Assembly: GCA_030549495.1 (NCBI GenBank)
Contig: JAUIRK010000058.1
Coordinates: 1 to 64,000, forward strand
Direction of reading: 5' to 3'
DNA length: 64,000 nt
Source: Nectonema munidae
Lineage: Eukaryota; Nematomorpha; Nectonematoida; Nectonematidae
Shown here: one piece after another, positions 55,942-64,000 of the stretch
Position numbering within the stretch: position 1 is the first letter of the stretch
Layout: every line of letters begins with the position of its first letter
Notes under the pieces: generated by a model
The model's database searches: none
What the model was told of the DNA's origin: nothing
What the model saw: only the letters and a program-made list of their open reading frames with translations
Position numbers and translations under genes: made by a program

Positions 55942-57765
55942 CTAAGCCCAAACTTCACATTGGTATCTGCTGGTCTTTTCTAAAGAAAGTAAATATTTTT
56001 CAGCAAGTGTAAAAGACATATTGCAAGCGCTTTGAAAAACTTCAATAAATGCCCTTCTAACATCTTGTGGCATTTGCTTGGAGTTTCCTGCAACAAACAC
56101 ATAGGCATTATCATTTTCAATTAAATTGTAAAGTAGTTCATAGTTTTCTTTTATCTTGTCCTGGACGTACGCACGACCTTCAGAGATTCTGGAAAACGCG
56201 ACGGAAGAAACCAGCAGAGTTTTTACAGGCGTTGAATACTGAAGTTTTACAAATTCGTCTTTAAAGTAGTGATCTTTATCCGGAAAACGACACCCAAAAA
56301 ACAAATAATTTTTTGAAATACCTTGGAAAATTCTCTCTTGAATCATGCTTCGAAATGGGGAAACACCGGTGCCTGGACCAATCATTATTACACTGCATGC
56401 ATTTGACGTATCATAAAATGTGGGTGGCAATTTGAAACTTCCCTTTTCAAGTTTGATGGGAAGTAGTTCTTCCTTTAGTGAAGCATGTGCGAGCCAATTA
56501 GAACATAGGCCTTTTCTTCGATGAAGGAGGTCTTTTGTTTTGTAATCTACAATGGCAACAAGAATGTCAATTTGTTTAGGGTTGGCAAGCATGGAAGAAG
56601 CAATGGAAAACTGTCGAGGTTTGATAGCAGGAATGAGATCGAATAATTGACTTAGAGATACAGCACGACAAACTTCGTGAAAATCGCTTAAAACTTCTAA
56701 AATAGTCCTTCTGGGCTTTATGACATAATCAAAAAGGGCTTCTTGCCCTTCTTTTGATGCAAATTCTCTCAACTTTTCTTGCTTAATGTCTTCAGCTGGC
56801 AAATTTGAAAACTTTGAAAGTAAAATGAAAAAATAACGCTTTGGAATTCTTTGAAAATCGAAGTAAGTGGAGGCGAGGTAGTGCCAAGTGAGACTTTTGC
56901 AAGGATAAATGATGTTGGAAAAACAGTCGTATGACTTAGGCAAAGCCACTTTCTCATCGCCTCTCCTTTTTATGTCAACAACTTGATCCGCTGCAATGCC
57001 AAACAAATCTAAAAATCGAATCACGTTTTCTTCGCTATTCTTGGGATACAAGGCGACAACATCGCCAACTTCATACTTGATCTCTACACCAGATATGTCA
57101 AACACAATGTGTCTAGTGTCTTGAAAGTGATCCAAACTGGTAACTCTTTTATTCAATGATAAAGGCACAAAAGATATCCCTTCTCTGGCTATATTCTTTA
57201 AGCGTTTCTCCTCCATTAAGGAAAATTCATTGTTGGAATGAGATACCTCATAATTAGAAGACATATTAAGATTTTGAGTAGAAACAAAAGAAGTTAAGAG
57301 GTTTAGGGAACGCAGCTGTAACCAAAAGTCTCTTGTCCATTCATCTATGATGAAATCCGCGCCGTACTCATGCTGATCATCGGCCAAGCCTAAATGGAGT
57401 ATGGAAATGGCGTTGAGTTGAAGAAGTCTTTTGTGCAGTTTTTTGGCTGTGAAATTGAATTTCGTGTAGGATGAATCCCCCAAACCAAGAACAGCGATGC
57501 GCACATCCTTTAAAAAATCTGAGGGCAGCGCTTTCTGCAGCAAAAACCTCCAAAACTTTTTCATGTTATCAGGCTCATCGCCTTGACCAGTGGTGGAACA
57601 AACAAAAACAAGAACACTTTCTGACAAAATGGACTTGACATCATACGAGTTCATAGGCTGTGCCGAACATTCAACTCCTTTGCAAAAAGCTTCTTCTCGT
57701 ATGCAAAACGCTACATCTTCTGCAAAACCCGTTTGACTGCCGTATAAAACTTTCAATTCCTTCAT
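55942..57765 (-). CDS. NDOR1: NADPH-dependent diflavin oxidoreductase 1 (NDOR1, yeast Tah18)
   Basis: Passes electrons from NADPH through FAD and FMN to the Fe-S protein CIAPIN1 (Dre2) in cytosolic iron-sulfur cluster assembly (family knowledge). The first ATG is at 57765, giving 607 residues (human 597). Seen: flavodoxin FMN domain with 'VLYGSQTGFAED' (6-17), 'CSTTGQGDEPDNMKKFWRFL' (56-75) and 'LGLGDSSYTKFN' (93-104); an FAD-binding domain with 'PRQFSIASS' (about 383-391); an NADPH domain with 'GPGTGVSPFRS' (463-473), 'FFGCRFPDKDHYF' and 'VFVAGNSKQMPQDV'; and a terminal aromatic in 'CEVWA'. The order and length are complete. It has no introns and lies directly upstream of HTT on the same strand. 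Confidence 0.96.
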   Translation of the reverse strand: MKELKVLYGSQTGFAEDVAFCIREEAFCKGVECSAQPMNSYDVKSILSESVLVFVCSTTGQGDEPDNMKKFWRFLLQKALPSDFLKDVRIAVLGLGDSSYTKFNFTAKKLHKRLLQLNAISILHLGLADDQHEYGADFIIDEWTRDFWLQLRSLNLLTSFVSTQNLNMSSNYEVSHSNNEFSLMEEKRLKNIAREGISFVPLSLNKRVTSLDHFQDTRHIVFDISGVEIKYEVGDVVALYPKNSEENVIRFLDLFGIAADQVVDIKRRGDEKVALPKSYDCFSNIIYPCKSLTWHYLASTYFDFQRIPKRYFFILLSKFSNLPAEDIKQEKLREFASKEGQEALFDYVIKPRRTILEVLSDFHEVCRAVSLSQLFDLIPAIKPRQFSIASSMLANPKQIDILVAIVDYKTKDLLHRRKGLCSNWLAHASLKEELLPIKLEKGSFKLPPTFYDTSNACSVIMIGPGTGVSPFRSMIQERIFQGISKNYLFFGCRFPDKDHYFKDEFVKLQYSTPVKTLLVSSVAFSRISEGRAYVQDKIKENYELLYNLIENDNAYVFVAGNSKQMPQDVRRAFIEVFQSACNMSFTLAEKYLLSLEKTSRYQCEVWA

Positions 57766-58360
57766 CTTGCTCAATTCAAGAACAAAAAAGCGTTAAGCGT
57801 TTCCTATACGCATAGAAAGGTGTATATTTTCATATAGGTATGTGTATAAAAGTTAGAAAAGCTACTTTATTCGGATAAATATAGAAGGGTTGTCTTGAAA
57901 AAATAAATTTGAGAAAAAGAAAACCTACTTTTATTTGAACCGTATGTACTCGCGTATCATGCGACATTTGAAAGCATATCTTATAAACTGATGTTATAAG
58001 ATCCCATCATACACGAGATACAAATTTTGATATTTAACAATTTTTAAAACTATCATTTTTATTTTTGTACATAACTTAGTGAAGAATGTATACCAAGAAG
58101 ATATTTTCTATTGAATGTATGAAATTATTAAGATAAAGTCACCAAAATAGTTTTCATACACAATATCATAATTGAATAATTCTTCAAAATTTTCTTTATC
58201 TTTCCTCAAATATAGAAATTTGAAAAATATACGAAATGTTTGGTAAAATCGTCTTTTGAGGTGAAGAATGTTCCAATAACTTTGACCGATTTTAAATGTG
58301 AATTAGATCTAAGCGTCTAATGATTTTTTTCTTTCAGATTTAACAACTTAAGTTTTTGGC
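57766..58360. other. NDOR1 upstream flank
   Basis: AT-rich and probably contains the NDOR1 promoter. No motif is clear enough to name. Confidence 0.4.
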
Positions 58361-58870
58361 AATTTCAACCAATGTGTTAAAGTCATTGAAGCCTATTACG
58401 AAAATGGACGTTCAAAAAGTAATGCATTTAGCGCACTTCACGATTTTTTGGTCAACATAATCGCCCAACCGAGAGTGCAATTGGAAAAACTGTTCATAAA
58501 TTCAAACAAACTATGTCGGAGGCAAATGTGAAAATAACATTGCGCATTCATCTACGTCGTTCAAAAGCATTGCTGAAGACGCGAAAATGTGGCCGAAAAT
58601 CCAAACACCAATTTTCGTCATCGCACGCAGGAATTGAAATTTTCTACAACGTTATATCGAATTTTGACAAATTTGTCTCTACACGATTACAAAATTCAAT
58701 TGACACAATAACTGAGACTTGCTGACCATCTGGAGAGTCGTACATTCGTCAATTGGATGTAAAAGCAAAGACAAGGGGATGACTTAGAAGCCAGGTCTTC
58801 AAAGACCAATGAGATATAACTTTATGAGCATTTAAATGGCTTTTATATAAAACAAATACTATTTCTTCAA
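58360..58870 (+). pseudogene. mariner-like transposase fragment (N-terminal helix-turn-helix)
   Basis: Forward text: 'IEAYYENGRSKSNAFSALHD', then (frame change) the 'NRP.E..IGK.V.KF' region, then 'ENVAENPNTNFRHRTQELKF' and 'STTLYRILT', and 'KIQLTQ', 'DHLESRTFVNW'. This resembles the paired HTH of Tc1/mariner-type transposases of the DUF4817 kind. Multiple shifts. The catalytic domain is not seen beyond 58870. Confidence 0.65.
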
Positions 58871-58919
58871 CTAAGTTTAATATTTTAATTAATCTTATAT
58901 TTTTCAAACATTCCTTTCT

Positions 58920-60330
58920 ATGATTAAATATACTGTCCTTATTCGAAGACGCTGGTATAAAAACATAGATAAATTATTACTACCTATTTTGTGGTTCAAA
59001 ATGAATCTCTTTCAAGATTTTGAAGCATTCAATTCCAAAAAATTTAGTGTAGACACAGATTTATTTATAATTCTCCTTTCGGTTGATTCAATCACATATG
59101 AGGAAGACATATATGATAATTTTTTAGAAGACAATACAATACGAGATGTTCCAGGAAAGACTGAAATTTTCAACAAGAACACGAATGCATTAGAATTGAA
59201 ATCAATGATGATACAAACGTCTCAAAAGAGATGAGAATGAGTTGATGTGGAGCAAACGCGAAATTAAATTATGTTTACAGAGAACAAACAGAGCTGAAAT
59301 AGTGCACGTTTTTGAAAGAACATTTAGAGAAGAAATATATATTTTTGAAGCTAATCAAAGAAATTCTCATGATTTTATTCAAGCCTTGAAATGTTTTATT
59401 AATATTTTTCTGGGTATCATCAGCTTCCAAAAAAGAAATAATATTGGTTATTTGGTGAGGACTTGAGTGTGAAAATAGTATCTCAGTCCATGTCTCGTAC
59501 TAAATTTAACACGATGAAAAAATATATGCATTTAGACAATAATGCTCCAAGCTGGTCTCAAATGTGATTAATGTAGAAATATTTAAAACAAATTTATTTT
59601 TTACTCTTTTTCACTATATTCGGATTATAGTCTTCAATAAAAATTGGGTAACATTTGTTGAGTAAACGCTTACACCCATATGTGGAGTAAGCTATTTAAA
59701 CACTACAAATGATAAACTTGGTAAAATCACACCTTTAGTTGATAAATTGAGCGCTTATTTACAAAAATGAAGAATTTTTCACGAGTCCTCCAATAGATGA
59801 GGCTATGGAAAAATACTTGGGTAAACATCCATAGAAACAATATATTAGGAGAAGATCCACAAGATTCGGGTACAAAAATCGATTAAAAAATGCCTGCTAA
59901 TGGAGAATATTGAAATGAGGAAACATGCCTGTTTTTTTATGATTGGCTGTATGATAAGAAAAATGAAATATTTTTGTGGGGTGGTTAGATATTATCGTTT
60001 TAACAATGGGTAGTAATTTGGATGGAATAGAACCAATAAAATTTGTTAAAAAATGGAGAATTCAACATCAAAATCCAAAAAGAAAGTCCAGCAGCCCAAG
60101 GTAATCTTCATTGGAATGAGAGGAGTTGATATGCATGAAATTATAAGTTCCTATTTTTTTAACACTATTTGATGACTTATCAATATATTAAGAGGTAACT
60201 ATAGAAAATGAAATTGTAATTGATTGTGAAATTATTTTAAAAGATTTTGCAAATAAAAAGCTTGTGTACAATAAAACAAGCCTACTGGAACAAAATATAG
60301 ATAAAAAATTCCACTTTAGTAGAATACACC
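58920..60330 (+). pseudogene. piggyBac transposase fossil (PGBD2/3-like)
   Basis: N-terminal acidic part 'SITYEEDIYDNFLEDNTIRD' (59085-59150), then 'VHVFERTFREEIYIFEANQR' and 'DFIQALKCFINIFLGIISFQ' (59300-59430). In other frames follow 'VKIVSQSMSRTKFNTMKKYM' and 'HLDNNAPSWSQM' (59468-59570), 'TPLVDKLSAYLQK', 'RKHACFFMIGCM' and 'GMRGVDMHE' (about 60120, the third-aspartate region). The order is right for PGBD2/3-like proteins. Many stops. No TTAA-flanked ends found. Confidence 0.72.
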
Positions 60331-60619
60331 CCCTCTCCCCCACTATCGGTTATATCATGGGGTCTTTTTAGAGCTCAGTGGGTTATATGAGGAATGGACG
60401 ATTTCAGATGGCCAGAAGATTCATGTCCCTATGCTTGAGGAAGATTATTTTATATTATGTGATATAAAAAATTCAATTAGGCACCCTGCTAAAAATTATT
60501 TGGGCTTCTTTGATTAAAATTAAAAACTCATTGAAAAAAAGGAAGATTAATTTTAGAAAACCAATGCTCCAAAAGGTTTATATGGGATCATACATAAATG
60601 GTAGTGCTGAAATAGTTCT

Positions 60620-63600
60620 GCATTGACAGACTCTAAAGCTGTTAAAGCCAATGCGGGGATAAGGATAAGCTCTTATCCTCCTAGAAATGACTTATAAGGA
60701 CAGCGTCTCAAACAGCCCCTGGCAGCGAATCTCTAGATCTGCCTTCTCGCGGCGGAGTTGTTTATAAACGAAATGATCTAGAGGTGAACGCGAAAAAATA
60801 GGCGCTTTAACCTATAGCTTCGGGTAGATTCAACTCGCAAGTTTTTGGCTAACAATCATTCTAGAAGAAAGATACTCCAAAATAAAAATACCACTGCTTT
60901 GTGGGTGCAAGCTTCATTAGTTAAGGCTGAAGGTTTCCAATCCTTAAAACAAAATGGTTTGCATCAGAAAGGACATCCGGCTGTAAAACACAACCAAATC
61001 ATACAACAAAGGGATAACAAAACATTTTATGGACGCGGTACAGCCCTAAGCACCAGGCGTCTTTTACCAACTCCCTAACTGAGAAAGAAAGCTGGTAGAT
61101 TGATGAAAAACGAAAGTTATGATAACTTAAAGTTTGGACTGCAATTTGGGGTCTTTAATGTTGGTTCGCTAGTAGGAAGCAGTTACGAAGTGGCAGAAAT
61201 GTTGGAAAGATAAAGGATTGATATTGCGGGATTGCAGAAAGTTCGCTGAGAAAGGTGGAAAAGCCAAGACAATAGGTTCCTATAAGTTATTTTGGAATGG
61301 AAATGGTAAAAGTAGTGCAGGTGTAGCAATTGTGCTAAAAAATGAATTGGCGTGCAAAGTAGTCGATGAAAGAAGGACTTCTGACAGAGTTATTTCCTTA
61401 CACTTAAATTTTCACAATTCTATATGGACATTCATTTCTGTGTACACTCCTCAACTTAGACTAGGAATTGAAGCAGTTATTGAGTTCTACGAATGTCAAG
61501 ACAGAGTGGTGCGGCTTAGAAAAGATAAATGTATCATTACAAGTGAATTTAATGGCCATGTCGGTAAAACAAATACAGTCTACGAAGGATAACCTGATTG
61601 TCTTTTGCTGATAGCACCTGGTTATCTACAAGTCTGGTGAAAATTGTTCAATGACAGGCTTTATACTGATACCAAAACGTATCAAAAAGTTCTTAAAAAA
61701 CAGCCAAAGTCCCCGTAAGAGGAATTTTTGGAATAAATAGCTGGTAATCCAGAAGAAGGCTGTCCCCTGTCAAAATGGAAATATTCACCACCAAGTTAAA
61801 AATAGTAGCTGAAAAAGCTAAGGAGTTGTGAACGCTTCCAAGAAGATTCATAGAGAAATGGTTCTATAGTTCCAATGTTGCAGAAGTTGATAAGCGCAAT
61901 GAGAGGGGATATAGAGAATGGCAAAAGATTGGAAATGAATTTTTGAAACCTGAATTTATAAAGGCCAAGTAAGTATGTAAACAGATTATAACGTAAGCTA
62001 AACAAGCTAAATTCAATGAATATCATTACAAATGAGTTGGAAGAAAATCTAAATAAGCCAGATAGTAAGAATAGAGCATCCAGCAAAACTAAAGAATAAA
62101 GATGAAAACGACATTTTAGGTATTCCTGCTATAAAAACAAAAGCGCAGAAGTTGGTCCGTGAGAGAAAAATTAAAAACATGGAAAGATTATGCTTCAGAG
62201 CTTTTTAATAAAGAAAATGAACTTGTAAAATTGGCGGAAACAGATGCCGTAGAGGGTCTCTGTGAGGTGATTACCTTTAGTGAAATAAATAAGGTCTTGG
62301 ATTCAATGAAAACTCTAAAAGCACCTGGTCTGAGTGTAATAACTATTGAAATGTACAAGTTATGCAGAACTCAGTTCCTAATAATTTAAAAGAGCTGATA
62401 GAAGATATGTTTGAAGGTAACTCAATTTCATATTCATGGAAAAAAAGTTTCTTAATACCTCTGTACAAAGGCAAAGGTTCTACCTTAGAATGTAACAATT
62501 TATAGATCAATCAAACTCTTAGAACATGGGATAAAAATAGCCGAAACTGTTTTAGAAAATAAACTGAGGAACGTAATAAAAGTTGATAAAATGCAGTTTG
62601 GGTTTGTGCCAGGAAAAGTAAGTATAGATACAATATTTGTTTTAAGGTAGTTAATGGAAAAAATGGGTAGACATGGTAATTCGTTGTACCCGTGTTTTAT
62701 TGATCTTGAAAAAGCATTGGATTCTTACCAAGGCGTTTGATTAAACAGACTCTTCGTAGAAAAAGTGTAAACGAACGTTTGATACACGCTGTTTTGGCTT
62801 TGTATGACAATTCTGAAACAACAATTTGTATTGAATTTTTTTTTCAAAATTAACGTTGGTGTCCATCAAGGGTCAGTTTTGAGTCCTCTTTTATTTAAAA
62901 TGATAGTAGAAGTTTTTCTGAAGTAAATAGAAAATGCACGTTTGAATTCTTGTATGCTGATGATATTGTTTTAATTGGTATATCTCTTTAGGAATTAAAA
63001 TCTCTAATCGAAAAAAAGGAATTTTAGTGAACATGAAGAAAACAAAGTGGGATCCATGCAGAATATGTGGTAACAGAGTCAAGCATAACTCAATTGTCTG
63101 TACTAAATGTTATAAATGCGTCCGTAAGAGATGTTCAAATATCAAAGGAAATCTCATTAAAGTCAAAAATTTTACTTGCAAACATTATAGAGAAGAAACA
63201 AAACATGTGGCTGAACAAGAAGAAATTTTGGTTGTTCAAAATTATATTGTAGAAAAAGTGGATCAATTTTGTTATTTAGGGGGCGTGATAGATGACAGTT
63301 CAGATGTCAGCAGTGCAATGACTTCAGAAAAAGATGTGATTGGAATAAATTAAAAAGTTTAAGTAGTTTTTTGTGCTGTAAATGAAGTTCGATTAGATTA
63401 AAAGGTCTGGTTTATTCCTCTTCCTTGAGACCCATTCTTACTTATAGGGCCAAAAACTGGCCGTTAAAAGAAATTGATAAAAGAAAGCTACAAACAAATG
63501 AAAGGAGAATATTAAAGTGCTATGTGGAATAACTGGTCAAACTGGTGTAATTGATATCAATTGATTTACAAAAATGAAAAGAGTGAGATGGTTTTGACAT

Positions 63601-63820
63601 GTCCCGAGGAGTGACAGCGGCGAACATATAAAGGATGAATGAGAACTAAGTTTTAAAGAAAAGTGAACGATAGACTCAAAATGACGTGAACTATATTTAG
63701 GACTCAAAATTGGTGATGAAAAAGACAGACTATACTGGAGGCACAAATCAAGTTTACGTGAATCAGTTTTGTTAAATTTGTTATGAATTGGTGATCCGGG
63801 TTAACCCAGCTAGCTGGTAC
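60620..63820 (+). mobile_element. RTE/CFDP2-like LINE, nearly full length, broken
   Basis: Endonuclease: 'MLERxRIDIAGLQKVR' (61200-61250), 'SYKLFWNGNGKSSAGVAIVL', 'ISVYTPQLRLGIEAVIEFYE', 'EFNGHVGKTNTVYEG' (to 61590). Reverse transcriptase: 'LKTWKDYASELFNKENE' (62165), 'MKTLKAPGLSVITIEM', 'MQFGFVPGKVSIDTIF', 'FIDLEKALDS', 'VGVHQGSVLSPLLF', 'FLYADDIVLIG' (62945-62980). A treble-clef zinc motif follows (CRICGNRV...CTKCYKCV, 63060-63130), then 'VDQFCYLGGVIDD'. This is the layout of craniofacial-development-protein-2-like ORFs. A 5' leader precedes it (about 60620-61080). Stops and shifts occur throughout. Confidence 0.82.
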
Positions 63821-63837
63821 TAATTATGGCTGTTAAA

Positions 63838-63941
63838 TGATGCATAAATGACATCCCTCAAAATTTTTGACCACCCCCCCCCCCTCTCAAATGCAGTGAT
63901 TTTTACTCCTCCTGCCCTATTTTTTAATGCAGAGCATCTAG
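63838..63941. repeat. dispersed repeat, copy 2 (first copy at 11116-11170)
   Basis: Starts 'gatgcataaatgacatccct' and ends 'gagcatctag'. An 11-base C run (63874-63884) and more sequence lie between the blocks than in the first copy. It may continue past the window. Confidence 0.45.
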
Positions 63942-64000
63942 TATTAGTTTAAAACAGTTAAATATAATAGTTAACTAATATTCGTCAATTGAAAAATAGG

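Noticed and set aside
1-64000. CRISPR arrays, rRNA genes, LTR elements, Polintons
   Set aside because: No regular spacer arrays, rRNA motifs, paired long terminal repeats or capsid-type genes recognised anywhere.

Overview
The window looks like a strongly AT-rich, transposon-filled stretch of a metazoan nuclear genome. The evidence is spliceable introns with GT-AG ends, three animal housekeeping or scaffold genes (TFIP11, huntingtin, NDOR1), and a TE load of hAT, piggyBac, Tc1/mariner and LINE elements. The host proteins are very diverged from vertebrates. An arthropod-like invertebrate (crustacean or chelicerate) is plausible, but the sequence alone does not settle it. No LTR retroviruses, Polintons, rRNA genes, convincing tRNA genes or CRISPR arrays were recognised.

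Layout. 1-31 kb is an almost gene-free graveyard of transposable elements. It holds a small hAT MITE, a tRNA-derived SINE whose tail matches the 3' end of a neighbouring RNase H-bearing LINE, a 150-bp tandem repeat, piggyBac and hAT fossils, and one piggyBac element (15.5-18.2 kb) that looks whole and sits inside an older hAT copy. From 19.4 to 25.5 kb there is a mosaic of two hAT lineages (SCAND3/ZBED5-like and ZMYM1-like). From 25.9 to 30.9 kb a reverse-strand LINE has been split by a piggyBac, and both carry MITEs.

31.3-45.6 kb holds TFIP11 (spliceosome-disassembly G-patch protein). I reconstruct it as 10 exons encoding 833 residues. Three introns are only 54-62 bp and six are 1.3-4.1 kb, and at least three of the long ones contain recognisable transposons. 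Convergent to it, on the minus strand, is a single uninterrupted 8.5-kb ORF for a 2842-residue huntingtin. It keeps an N17-like amphipathic start but has no polyglutamine or polyproline tract. Only 258 bp upstream, on the same strand, is a single-exon NDOR1 (diflavin reductase of cytosolic Fe-S assembly).

57.8-64 kb returns to TE fossils: a mariner-like transposase, a PGBD2/3-like piggyBac and an RTE/CFDP2-like LINE.

Most notable points: the intronless huntingtin lacking polyQ, its tight head-to-tail arrangement with NDOR1, the apparently intact piggyBac, and a palindrome of the form GGGACA-N4-TGTCCC near the ends of two different piggyBac families.
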